Positions 37,701 to 47,924 of a DNA stretch of 64,000 bases are shown here, one piece after another (within the stretch, counting starts at the first letter, position 1; each line of letters begins with the position of its first letter). The position numbers were made by a program, and so were the translations under genes. Under the pieces are notes generated by a model that was not told the origin of the DNA, made no database searches, and worked only from the letters and a program-made list of their open reading frames with translations. The stretch is from Tetmemena sp. SeJ-2015 (Eukaryota > Ciliophora > Spirotrichea > Sporadotrichida > Oxytrichidae): positions 1 through 64,000 of the forward strand of contig JAJKFJ010022690.1 of NCBI GenBank assembly GCA_027382625.1. The letters run 5' to 3'.

Positions 37701-37991
37701 ATTCCAAGAAATAAAGAAGTGCTCTCGCTTCCCCAAATTAAAAGCCTATCATATTAAGTGAGAGCAAAAATCTTACATTCATCATGAAATTTATGCCTGA
37801 GTTTTCATCGAGAAGTAAATTCTTATTCATGCTAGATTTGTGATTGTTCAACTCATCCTATAAGAATAAGTTATGAAACTTACTGAGGGTATAAATTGAG
37901 AGAAATTTCTTACCTAGAATTGATCCACAGTTTTCATAAATCCGTATTTCAGCAGATAAACATTATGAGCCCTACTTAAAATAGACTCCAT
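34770..37991 (-). CDS. ARMC9: ARMC9-like LisH/armadillo ciliary protein
   Basis: ARMC9 is a basal-body/cilium protein with an N-terminal LisH motif, coiled coil and armadillo-like C-terminus. Here ATG 37991 opens LisH-like NVYLLKYGFMKTVDQFQ. After short GT-AG introns come LEFYLHIYFAIF, then ELSKTSEFLQFYALPYVTNP and LDHPIFKGLCTKKWATDL, close to animal ARMC9. Near the C-terminus are VRTYVNGTLYSIFTREKLRE and QRQIQYILKQLAPEE, followed by a long Asp/Glu run (35640-35730), also typical of ARMC9. An extra C-terminal region (about 190 aa) rich in Gln/Pro follows. A Met/Gln-rich tract lies at 36740-36915. TGA is at 34770. Confidence 0.88.
36740..36915 (-). repeat. Met/Gln-rich tract in ARMC9 coding sequence
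   Basis: On the minus strand this reads SIQQQQMMQMGQQQMQQQQQ and continues with further Gln/Met/Asn, encoded by a mixture of CAA, CAG, TAA and TAG. The mixed codons argue for selection on the amino-acid run rather than simple triplet slippage. They also give direct evidence that TAR codes for Gln. Confidence 0.8.
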
Positions 37992-38307
37992 ATTTTTATA
38001 GTTTACTCTAAAATTCCTGAGTTAATATTTTTCTAAGCGGTGGTGAAGTTGTCTACACTTCCTCGCTAATAAAAAATTAATCAGCGTTGCCATTATGATG
38101 AGATTGCTGCTATGCATGGTTCTGAGAGAAGTTTCTCCCCTAATAATTTTTAGACATATTAAGTTTTGTCTATATTTCTTTTGATGTTTAATTCTAACTC
38201 AGAATCAAGAGCCTTCGTCAAATTTGGAAAATAATTAAAGAAATTAACTTAAAATGTAATGAATTAATGCATGAATGGCTAGTTGTTAATTCCTCTCTTT
38301 ATATGTA

Positions 38308-38945
38308 TCATGCTTGCGGCTACCTTCTTTTTTGAACTTCTTTTAGGAAATTGTCATTGGATATTTTTTTATACTTTGAGACAATGCATAATCCTATTTC
38401 CTCATAAATGTTCTAAATGTACATTAAATTGGGAAAACTCGAATTTTTGTGTAGTTACTTCGCATTTAGATTCATCTCCATAGGCTGCATGTTCTTGCAA
38501 GCAATTTTTTAATTTGTAGTAAGGCTCTTAGCATTTGTACTTTCCTATAAATGTGTACTCCTCAGTTTGATCTATCCAAATAAAGTTAATGAAAATTATG
38601 CTTAGCAAATAATTCACTATTCAAGATATATGGAATCTTCTAATCTTACCTCTAACTAGTTTAGTTTCCATTGCAAAGATTTATAAAATAAATTCGACTA
38701 TTCAAACCTTAATAATCTTATATGCTATTTCAATTTAGTTAGAATATCCTTGGCGAGATATCTGAACTAGACTAAGAGATAGTAGCTCTTTAAAACACTT
38801 TACTTCAAGCTTATAATGACCCAAATTAGGGCAGTTAAGACCAAAGAAGGTTGGAGGAAACTAAACCTCAATCTTTACTTTAACCTGAAAGCCATCCTCA
38901 AGGCGAAGATCATAGTATGGACTAGTTGTTGGTTAATCTAAACAA
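38308..38945 (-). CDS. Uncharacterised coding region
   Basis: A minus-strand frame reads TTSPYYDLRLEDGFQVKVKI, EVQFPPTFFGLNCPNLGHYK and LSLSLVQISRQGYSNQIEIA, with convincing composition. It continues over probable GT-AG introns near 38630-38720 and 38560-38640 into a Lys/Gln-rich C-terminus near 38310-38560. Which downstream frame is real is unclear. No family was recognised and the start was not found; an upstream TGA near 38950 means the start is close or behind an intron. Confidence 0.4.
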
Positions 38946-39094
38946 CATCAGTTCTAATTAAATACAAATTAACGACCTCTCTCAAAATCTCATCTCAGAT
39001 AAAAGTAGTGAGAGAATTTTATTTTCTTTGAAAAAACTTTTTGGAGTTTACTAATCTGCTTGATGAAAGTGCTCTCTAAAATAATCAATTCTTG

Positions 39095-39886
39095 ATGCAA
39101 TCTTAGCTCAGCAATAATTTGGGAGGAGCATTGCATTCCTAGTATACCTATTAGCAAATGCCTGGAAATAACATGCTCAGTAACAACACTTTGATTTCTT
39201 CTTAGCTCAGATAAGTAAACTAGCTCAGTAACACTAAGAATCTTATGAATATGAGCCTTGGAGGATTGATGATTATTCTTTAAACTGTATTTTAAGTAAA
39301 ATGAACTCCTTATTTAGTTTACGAATAATTTTAATTTGCTTAAGTTCAGCAAAGTTAAGAAAATTTTTGAATAGATTTTTTGTTTAAATTTTAGCAATAA
39401 TACAAGTGCTTAAAAGCGTTATAGTTTGGAAGATGTGAATTAGCACACAACTAATGTCGGGGGCATGTTTCAAATGAATTCATCAGATCATGAAAACGAC
39501 TCAGGTGAAATGATAATCAATTTGAATAGTTCAGGAACCACGCAAAAGCTAAATTCCCATGCTATTTAGAGGACGATTGACTTCGAAAGGAATGACAATC
39601 AAAGTGAAGAGGATACTGGCAGGATGCAAGACAGCATCAAAAGCAAAAGCAGATATGGAATCATCAGTGCGGAGGGGAAAGTTAAAATGGGACCATTCCA
39701 CCTAAAACCACAACAAGTCATCTCTACATTATCACAGAAAATGCATATCAAATAGGACAAAATGTCAACGACTTTTCACTCATAGATGAATATATTTACG
39801 AAAGCAACTAACCACTCGATGAAACTGCTCACAGGATTCACTCTAACATGGATGAATCTTCTATTATGATATTTAATAGCAATTGA
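39095..39886 (+). CDS. Gln/Asn/Ser-rich protein, uncharacterised
   Basis: From about 39095 the plus strand reads MQSQLSNNLGGALHSQYTYQ and SNNTLISSQLRQVNQLSNTK, then after a gap (about 39290-39390, AT-rich, probably intron or IES) NSSDHENDSGEMIINLNSSG and DFERNDNQSEEDTGRMQDSI. The end reads NVNDFSLIDEYIYESNQ then MDESSIMIFNSN and TGA at 39884. One more frame change near 39690 is needed. Start uncertain, no family recognised. Confidence 0.45.
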
Positions 39887-40100
39887 ATTTAAAGTATAAA
39901 TTTATTCATTCAATCTTTTTATGAATAAAATCATTTAGAATTTTTAATTTTTTTTAATAAGAAACTGCAGATTATCTAATTCATTTATCATAGGAATGAT
40001 TTTCCCTAATCAGTATAAACTAGATTTAGAATAGCAAAAAATAGATTTAAGAGTAATTAGACAAATTATTTACTTAGATTAGTGAAATTTAGAGTTTTTC

Positions 40101-42263
40101 TCAAAGATTAATTTTGCATCTACTTAAGAACTGTGTGTAATTCCTTAGTTCTTTTCTACAAAAAGGGCATATAGATCGTTGCTTCAGCCATATATTCCAA
40201 CACATCAAGCATCCTGTGTGGTTACAAGGCGATCGAATCAATTGATCCTTTTTAGATAAGCACATATGGCAAGTCTTCTCTTTCACAACCACAACCTCAT
40301 CTTCCTAAGTTGTTTGAGTTTAAGATCTCGAATTTTCTTGAAAAATTACTGAAATTTCATCCATATTATCATCAACTTCCTCTATATTCTGTTAAAATGA
40401 ATCTGCTATAACTATTTCTTCATGAGGTATATGAACAGCAGCACTATTTATTTAATTTTGAGGTAGATAGCCAATATCAGAATTTTATTCTTGATTATCT
40501 TGGAAAGTCTCGATCATTACTGAATCTTCTAAGTTTACAAAAGAGTATATTTGAACCTCAGAATCTTAGATATTGAACTCTAGTTCGTTGACATCTATAA
40601 TTTCTACATTCTCATTTTGCTACGCATCTTAATCATTTTAGCTTCTTTCAATAAAATCTGGAGACTCCTGCCTGATTATACCTTGATTTTATTATCCAAT
40701 ATCATCTTCAGAGTTAAGATTTCCTGAAGTTCTTAAATTCAAAATTTGTTCTTGCTGGGACTGCACTTAATTTTACTCTCTTTGTGAAATTTCTTCACAA
40801 ATTCGAAAAGATTAATTCTAATCATCATTTATCAATTAATTGAGTTTAACCTGTTGAAATTCTCCTTCTTATTAATTTAATCTGCTTTCCTTGAATCCTT
40901 CTATTTAAAAGCTTTATTCTCTGCCTTAAAAGTCCGCTTATGAAAAATAACTCTTTTACTTCTTAGTCTCACTTGTTGAAAATCTATCTTGCTCATGAGA
41001 AATGACTCTCTCTTAATTTTAATGCATTTACTTATAATCGGTTCTTTGTGAATGAATTTATCTCGATACGCAAAGGTATCTTCCATTCTTATTCTAGGAT
41101 TCAGAATTTGCCAAATTTAGTAAATTTTGTTCTTATTTATGTAGTTGATTGTCTTATCTGAATGTATTGGAACTCTCATTTATGACATCGCAATTATATT
41201 AAGTTTGTTCCTTAGATATAATTTGATTTCCACTATGAGAGGAATACTCTTCGGATTGAGTCTCACTTGGATCTATTTCCAATCCATGTTTGTTATTGAT
41301 GATTTTTTCTTAATTTATACTCTAGTTCTAGACTTCAGCTAAAGGTTGAGACACCAATTTAAGATATTAAGTATTTAACTAGTCTTCAGGAGCTCTTAAA
41401 CTCTACTCATTTTGAACCTAAATTCTCGTAGCATTGTTTATTTAAGCTGGAGTAATCTAAGTCTCAATTTACTTACGAAAAGATTTTTAGACTGCCTTTT
41501 AAAATATTTGAACTTAACTTTTCTAGATCTATTCATTGGTTTGAAATTTTTAATCGCCCACCCGGTACTTTGACTAATTCTATTGTGAATTTCTGTTTTC
41601 AGGAGAGAAGATCTTTTAATTCAATGTCACTGGCTATATGTTTCTGCTCTCTGAATGCTTATCTGTTATTGGATGATCCTCTTAGATTAGTGATCTTAAA
41701 TTTTTCCTCTATCCTAATCCACTATTCTACTATTTAGACAAGTTCGATTCATTTTGTTGAAAGCAATCGATTATATCCTGCTGCTTATACTCGCTTTTCT
41801 TTTGTCTTTTGTTTGTTTTAGAAGATTAAAGCTGCATATTTGAGGATCTTTTGTTTTTAGTTTCTAATTTAGTTTTGTCCCAATCTTCAAGAAGACTCAG
41901 ATAATGCTCCTGTTCTTTTTATGTCAAATTCTTGTATCTGTCTTCCTGCAATTTATCCAATATCCCTAAATGAGAGTTAGAAATACTTTTGAGAAGATGA
42001 CTTTACTTACTCTACTACTTCGTAGGCTATAGAGTAATCTGTAATTCAGACTTCTCTTCTTCACTTGCGTAGTCATTATGCTAATTAATTGAACAAGTAG
42101 GATCACGATGCTCTATCTTATTGGCCTCTATTCTCGCTTTTATATTAAAAACCCCTGCATCGGTTGTTACATTCTTTGTTATGAAAAAGTTTTGGCTCTT
42201 TTTCAAATCGCAAATTAGTACTTTGATTTTGGAGGCAGATTTACAATTTATCTTAAGACTCAT
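40101..42263 (-). CDS. RING-finger protein, 720 aa, no introns or IESs
   Basis: One unbroken frame of 721 codons runs from ATG 42263 to TGA 40101, rich in Gln from TAA/TAG. The last 60 residues form a C3HC4-type RING: CHMC, 11 residues, CNHTGC, LMC, then WNIWLKQRSICPFCRKEL. RING proteins usually act as E3 ubiquitin ligases. The rest is disordered and acidic/Gln-rich (for example SVIFQENSRSQTQTTQEDE before the RING). It is paralogous to the RING at 45.2 kb. Unlike most neighbours it needs no splicing or DNA elimination. Confidence 0.82.
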
Positions 42264-42639
42264 TTTCGCTAAAAGTAAGAGAGACTACGGACTGTTTCAA
42301 AGGGAAAAATAGTTTATTTAAATATTTAAAAACACGTGAATATTCAGGGGTGGTCAATCCATAATAACAATTAAGAAATGATGTTGTAATTTACAACACC
42401 CTATAATATCATACAAATAATTGCAAACTTTATTTTTGTTAGTTAAACTCTCCTGCCATCATTCGATCCTTTCATCTTTAAATTTAATTTGCATAATGAT
42501 GATCAAAACATTAATTTATTAGAAGTTAATTAATTTAACTTGAGATCTCTTTGGAAAATGGTATAATTTTGAATATAGATGCCTTTTGAAAGAAGATTTA
42601 TGTATTTAATAAAATTAAGATTTTAATAAGACTAATAGA

Positions 42640-42912
42640 ATTTAAATAGATATTTAATCTTCTGATATTTAGATCTCTGAACATTCGTACTCTTCTAAAT
42701 TTTCAACTAATTACGAGAAAGGCTCATATTGATTTCTCAAAGGAGGCAGTAGCGCAAAATATTACGATAAATCCTATTATTGAGGTAGATATAAAAGAAT
42801 TTGAAGAAATAATAAATAAGGGCTTCCTTATAATGGTTATGATTAAAAAATTCTTTAGGTAGCATGAAGAAAAATATAAAAATATATTTACTAATAGTTG
42901 GTTTATTTAAGC
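42640..42912 (+). CDS. Coding-like fragment, uncharacterised
   Basis: The plus strand reads RSLNIRTLLNFQLITRKAHI, DFSKEAVAQNITINPIIEVD and IKEFEEIINKGFLIMVMIKK, which looks like real protein. It continues open into the start of the GC-rich island in a different frame from the transposase-like ORF. No start codon or family could be fixed. It may be an exon or a remnant. Confidence 0.35.
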
Positions 42913-42972
42913 ATTGAGGGGGTAATCATTTCCGCTAATTAATTAATCGCGAGGTGTGAAATAACCTGACTA

Positions 42973-43680
42973 ATGGACGCCACTCAAGATAGCCGAAAAC
43001 GCAAGCGGAAGCTGCCCGAGTTCCTCAAAGATCATGACCACTTCAACTACATGGCCGGACCTGCACGTCACACACCGGACTAAGGCCTCATACCCTATCT
43101 GATCAGCATGGGCAGTCCGAGTCCTATCGTGCAACCGAAGAGGAAGAGGTAGAGTCCACCGAGGCTGAGAATCAGGGCCACGCACACCACCGACCAGCAG
43201 TTACTTGCCATCATGCTGCGCTACGGGACCCTCCGCCATGACCATAGCATCCTGCTCAGCTGCAATCAAGTGGCCAAAATCACGGGCATCAAGGCCAGCA
43301 CTGTCGCCATGATCGTTCAGAGGTGGCGCCGCAACGACTTCATTTATGAATCCAGGAGATCAAACTGAAAAAGCGTGCGAAAGTTCCTCAGCGAGATCGA
43401 GGCGCTCATCACCAATGCCAAGCACCTGCTCGAGACGGCACACATGAGCCTCAGATAGCGCATTGACTACTACTAAGTGCGATTCGGGGCACCCAGGGTC
43501 TGCCCGGCCACGCTGGCCAAGCTCTTCCGTCGGAACGAGGACTACTTCCGCTCTGGCAGCTACTCATACATTCGCAAGGGCGAGCGGCCGCGGGACCTCC
43601 AAGAGAGGCAGCAGGAGTTTGCCAAGACCATCACACGGTGGATGTTCGCCGGCCGCGAGGCGCACATTGGTACGCGTACC
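42973..43680 (+). pseudogene. Transposase-like gene, N-terminal part, decayed
   Basis: GC-rich ORF from ATG 42973. It has a basic N-terminus (SRKRKRKLPEF, QPKRKRQ), then a helix-turn-helix (QVAKITGIKASTVAMIVQRW). TGA interrupts at 43366. The same frame continues with LSEIEALITNAKHLLETAHM, ATLAKLFRRNEDYF and ERQQEFAKTITRWM. This order (two DNA-binding modules, then a RQxxFA segment) resembles the region before the DDE core of IS630/Tc1-mariner transposases, including ciliate germline elements. The DDE core is missing: at 43669 the sequence passes into an opposite-strand gene. TAA/TAG still read as Gln, so it decayed in this or a related host. A cellular HTH gene is possible. Confidence 0.55.
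43669..43680. repeat. 12-bp perfect palindrome at the junction of two decayed genes
   Basis: GGTACGCGTACC is its own reverse complement. The plus-strand transposase-like frame loses sense here and the minus-strand frame (ending FNGTFTLRSAIVRLMIKG) does too, so it marks the boundary between the two halves. Confidence 0.6.
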
Positions 43681-44846
43681 CTTAATCATGAGCCTGACGA
43701 TAGCGCTGCGTAATGTGAAGGTGCCATTGAAGTTCAGCCCGAAGACCACCAGAGGCCAATCTCCGAGCATTTGCCTCATCTCCTCAATCTCCTTTGCATA
43801 CTTCTCGAGGGTCACTTTCTGGTATGCCTGCGGGTGGCCTGCCTTATTCATGAGCAGAGGGTGCTTGATACTCTCTTCTTTAGCCTGTGCCTCCTCGCTC
43901 TCACTGCTGTCATCTAAGCGGATCACAATCTTGCCAAGACCTTGTCTGTCCATTGCTCTCATGTCTTAATTCTCAATCTGGCCATCTGGGAGTTGCTAGC
44001 CCAACGGGTCACCCTTCCCCGCTGACTGAGGCTGCTTGCCTGCGGCCGACTGCTTCCCTCCGTCTGGCTGTCCATCTTAGTTGTCCACGTGGTCGACCAA
44101 GGCCCCAACGATGTGAAGTAAATAGAGCTAGTCCATCGTGTACTGCATCGCGGCAAGGTAGTCGTCCTGTTGACTCTCAGCAAAGGTGCGGCAGGAGGAG
44201 GTTGCGGGGCTAGAGCTTTGATTGAGAGTGAACGACTGCTGACATCAAGGACTCGACCATTCCAGCCTGCCTCTCGATGAGCCCGACTATCTGTTCCGAG
44301 ATTTCAATGAGGCCCTGCTCAAGATCCGCAGGCGCGAGTCCACTATCTGGGTGAGCTTTGAGAATATCCACGAGGTCCGGGACCTTGTCAAGGTTCGAGA
44401 TGAGGGAGTAGGAGGGGCCCGGGTACAACATGTAGCGCTGGTAGTACAAATCACCATCTAGGAGGCCTGGTGGCGTATGGCTGAACCTAGACTTGACATA
44501 CAGAGAACCTCGGGCAGGTGGCGAGAGTGGGAGTATCACCGAATGCTGACTGGGATTAGGTGCTGCAGAATGCATATGAATCCTCTGAGCCCTCACGAGT
44601 GGGGAGGTCAGCGAAGCGTCGATATCCTGGAGGTTGGCTAGCTTTCTCGCATCTGAACCGCATATCTTGCCCCTTTGCAGGTAAGCTTGACTTGATCTCT
44701 TGCTCAATGTAGGAGGTATCGGTGAGTGGGCACGGGTGGAGGTCAGCCTCAACATGAGTGATCGGCCAGTCAAGCTCTGAATCTCATTCCGCTGGGGTAA
44801 CCATGAGGCCAGGGAGACTGGAGTGCTTCGGCTTGGGGGTGGCCAT
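43681..44846 (-). pseudogene. Second gene of GC-rich island, frameshifted, unknown
   Basis: Protein-like segments occur in successive frames on the minus strand. The first starts MATPKPKHSSLPGLM at 44846 with an early TGA and includes ITHVEADLHPCPLTDTSYIE. The second, about 44460-44215, includes YQRYMLYPGPSYSLISNLDK and LEQGLIEISEQIVGLIERQA. The third, about 44215-43685, includes GLGKIVIRLDDSSESEEAQ and LGDWPLVVFGLNFNGTF. Two frame changes and a TGA mean it is broken, or interrupted by short eliminated segments I could not pair. No family recognised. An overlapping 283-codon open frame (44177-45028) is probably spurious in its AT-rich 5' part. Confidence 0.5.
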
Positions 44847-45567
44847 AGTGGCTGTGATTAATTAAATTAAAACTATTAAGCCTCCAGCCAATCAAATCGC
44901 TTAATTATTTAATAGGAAAGGGGCTCAAACTGCTACCTGTGGTAATTTACTACTACTACTACTAGGCCTTTTACCACTGGAAGCAGTTTGGGGTCCTCGT
45001 ACCGATCAGAAATAGGTAAGTCAGCCATCTTGTATTTAATTCTTCATTCTTCTCATTAATTATATAAACCAACTATAAGAATACAATATATGTGCTTTGA
45101 CCAGTTTTATTCTGCAATTTGATTTATGTTCTTTCATAATTGACAACCTGAGCCACTTTTTCTCTTGCCTTATTTTTAAGTTTTTGATTGAATTATTCGT
45201 GAAAGAAACTTGATAAATCTGTTCTGCAAAATGGGCATATAGTTTTCTAGAGAAGCCAAGTTTACCAGCAGTTTCGACAGCATCTGTGATTGCAAGGTGA
45301 TCTCAGCACCTCAGGCAACGATTTAGAACAAAGATGACACTCTTAGCTTACTATAGCCATTTCAATTTCTAAATCAGAGCCACTTAGTAGAGAATCAAAT
45401 TCATTTTGTTGAGAGAAGCTTTACCCCTGTGCTTTCAACTCTTCATTTAATACACCTATGTTACGTAAATTATTTTCAAGGCCTCTAATTAATGCTGAGC
45501 TCTCTTCTGAATATGAAACTAGAATTTCTTCATCAGAATCGTCGATGTAAATAGTATCTTAATTCAT
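44770..45567 (-). CDS. RING-finger protein, paralogue of the 40.1-kb RING gene
   Basis: ATG 45567 opens a 265-codon frame without TGA. The first half is acidic (YIDDSDEEILVSYSEESSAL). The RING reads ECHLC, spacer, RSPCNHRCC, RNCWQTWLLQKTICPFCRTD. Compared with the other RING gene, RSPCNH, CW..WL, ICPFCR and overall spacing are shared, so they are paralogues. A basic Gln/Lys-rich tail follows. The convincing part ends near 45085; beyond that the frame stays open across an inverted repeat to TGA 44770, so the true 3' end is uncertain. No introns or IESs are needed. Confidence 0.72.
44927..44989. repeat. Imperfect 19-bp inverted repeat with (TAC)n loop
   Basis: AAACTGCTACCTGTGGTAA at 44927-44945 pairs with 44971-44989, whose reverse complement is AAACTGCTTCCAGTGGTAA (17 of 19 match). 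The 25-nt loop has five TAC units. It sits about 80 bp outside the GC-rich island and could be an element end, a regulatory hairpin or a coding remnant. Confidence 0.6.
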
Positions 45568-45680
45568 AGCCTTATATTATTGATTTGTTTTGTTCAAATT
45601 TTACCAATTATCATCCTTGGATAATAAAATCTAAAGTAGTATATTTATTTATGAAAGATCAAATAATATTTTCAAACATA

Positions 45681-47560
45681 TCATTATTTCATTTTATGTC
45701 CATAAGGACTAACATAAGGCTTTTTTTATTGCTTATAACCTGGCACAACCTTCTTGGCCACAAATGAAGAGTTGTTCTTCTTATCAGTATCTAAATTTAA
45801 GCTATGAATAAATATATCTTACCCTTAAAGAATGTCTGCGATGGAGAGGGCGATTAGTTCATATTGTTTGTATTGCTTATATATTTGCTCTGATTTAAAG
45901 AACCATTTTTGAAATTGCCCTTGGGCCCCATTTTCCCGGAATAAGCCTCTTAAACTTGGTTGCTCATTTATCCTCCTCCTTTTATCATAGGCAGTTGCTT
46001 CTACAAAAGTTAGAATATAGAAGTACATTACCAGGTTAGGATCTTCAGAGTCTGAAGAAAACGTAATGTTCTTAGCATTTTAACTTTCATGACCCACTTT
46101 AAGTTCTGGTAACTTCTTTTGCGTCTTTAAGAGTTACTGATCATTCTTTGACTTCTGTGACTTGCTATCTATAATAAGTCCACTACCCAGGCCATTGATA
46201 TTTCCAGAGAGATCATCACTATGCTTGCTGTACTAGCTCAATGAATCTCCTAGATTAGGACCGCCAGGAGCTCTCACTGAGGATTACGTTCTAAGCAAAA
46301 TGTTGTTTACAGAATAAAAATCTTTCTTACAAGGACCCTGCATATTACTGCTTTAGCATTTTCTCTTAGTCTCTCAATTCTTTGAACCAAGCGTGCTTTA
46401 GCGCTTAACTGGCAGTTATTCTGTTATCAGGATTGTAAACTAGCAGTTTAAGAATTAAGTCCTTAGCTTCTTCTGTCACATGAGGGATCAGCTTTGGAAT
46501 TCCTGAGCCCTCTGCAACGTGAGGAAAGTCGAATTCCATGTGTGAGGCATACTTTTGAAATTTTTCAAGCAAATCTTTAGGAGGCGAGCCCACGATATTA
46601 TGTATCCTTAACACTTGGTCTCTCTCATCATTTCCGGGAAACAAGGGAAATAGAGCTAATTTAAAATATGTTAGCTAGAACTTCGAATAGCACACAGCCA
46701 ACTCCCCACATATCCATTTTGTATCCATAATATCCATCAGTTAAGAGGCACTCAGGGGCTCTATACCACCTAGTTGATATGTATTCTGTGTAGGGCTGCT
46801 TTGAGTATATTCCTCTACACGAACCAAAGTCTGCCAGTTTCACATTGTCCTCCAGTAATAGGATATTCTCACTTTAAATCATATAGGTCTTAATAATCTT
46901 ACGGTTTAATGTCTCTGTGGAATATGCCATTTCTATGCATGTGATCTATCGATTTAAGTAACTGATACATATAGTATTTTATCCTATTTTCAGGCAGGTA
47001 GTGCCTCCTTCCTAGATCAATAATTCGATTAGAATTTTAAATTTACCCTTGATTGCGTCGTACAGATTCATTTCCATAAGTTCAAATACTAGCGCTAATC
47101 GTCCTGTTGGTTCGTCACTATTTATACATTCTTAGCTTCTTTTTTAATGACAGAACTTTTATCCAAATTTTACGAATGAGCCAACTTACTAAAGAACCTC
47201 GTATAGCTTGATAATTTAAGGATGCGGGGAGAGCCTTCTCAGAGCTTGAATTTCTCTTAGATTGTTCACCTATAGAGTTAAATTTAAGAGACTATAATTA
47301 ATTCCATGAAATAGAGTAGTGATTCCTTTTAGGTGTATTTAAAAAAATGTCATTTTTTGCAATTAGAGTGACTTACCTGATCAATTGACTCGAAGTGGTT
47401 TTTCATGCACTTAATAGCTACGTACTTGCCTGTTTTGATACTTTGCGCTTTGAGTACCTCTGAGAAAGTGCCCTCTCCTTTCTTACTTATAAGTCTATAT
47501 TCTTTGCGTCTTTCTAAATATGGATGAAATTACTATGCATTTTTGACTGAAAATAGAGAA
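45681..47560 (-). CDS. MOK: MOK-like protein kinase (RCK family)
   Basis: MOK/MAK/ICK kinases regulate cilium length and transport. Visible motifs: Gly-rich loop GEGTFSEVLKA, VAIKCMKNHF, catalytic HRDIKP, ENILLLEDNVKLADFG, then YSKQPYTEYISTRWYRAPEC with the TEY activation motif typical of MOK, and MDMWGVGCVLFEVLANIF. The lobe ends DNRITASQALKHAWFKEL. The C-terminus ends KKPYVSPYGHKM before TGA 45681, a tail ending known in this family. Short GT-AG introns occur, for example 31 nt between HRDIKP and ENIL. The exact start, upstream of PYLERRKEYRLISKK, is unresolved. Confidence 0.88.
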
Positions 47561-47924
47561 CTTGTGCAAATTAATGCCAAAATGTTGTAGAAAATGGTAG
47601 TTATGATTATTTATATTTCTAAATTAATTCTAAGAGGATCTCAGATAGCATCTCAGATAGGTAAGGATATAAAATTTTTTAAATAATGCTTGAAAGCAAG
47701 TTGAACACGAGGGTTAATTAAATAGGGATTAAGATTACAAATCGTTTGACTGTTTGTCGAATCAGCTATTCTATAAAGAAGAATTAATTAGGATTTAATA
47801 GTTACAATAGCTTGGAATTCGTTTGAATTAAGCCTTGAGAATGGTGCTATGGAATTATCTCTCGTTTAAGATATGACAGATGAAATGATCGTGAGGTCTC
47901 TCTCTTCTCTGCCGAAACTCTTAC

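Larger units (their letters stand above)
42973..44846. mobile_element. GC-rich island, probable germline-limited element remnant
   Basis: About 1.9 kb with base composition sharply more GC-rich than everything around it, with abrupt edges near 42960 and 44850. It holds two convergent decayed genes meeting at a palindrome. Both flanks carry TAAT-rich sequence (AATTAATTAATCGC on the left, TGATTAATTAAATT on the right). No clean terminal inverted repeats or target duplication were found. An element relic, a horizontal acquisition, or assembly of foreign DNA are all possible; in-frame TAR use argues against bacterial contamination. Confidence 0.55.

Noticed and set aside
38283..38483. 66-aa plus-strand ORF with hydrophobic start
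   Set aside because: The minus strand gives longer, better balanced coding sequence over the same bases.
43356..43398. GAGATC direct repeat around the TGA in the transposase-like gene as an IES
   Set aside because: Removing the 37-bp unit puts the downstream sequence in the wrong frame, so the TGA is better explained as decay.
44177..45028. 283-codon minus-strand ORF spanning AT-rich flank and GC-rich island
   Set aside because: Its first 60 codons cross a hairpin and AT-rich spacer and look non-coding; only the part inside the island is protein-like, and there it competes with other frames.
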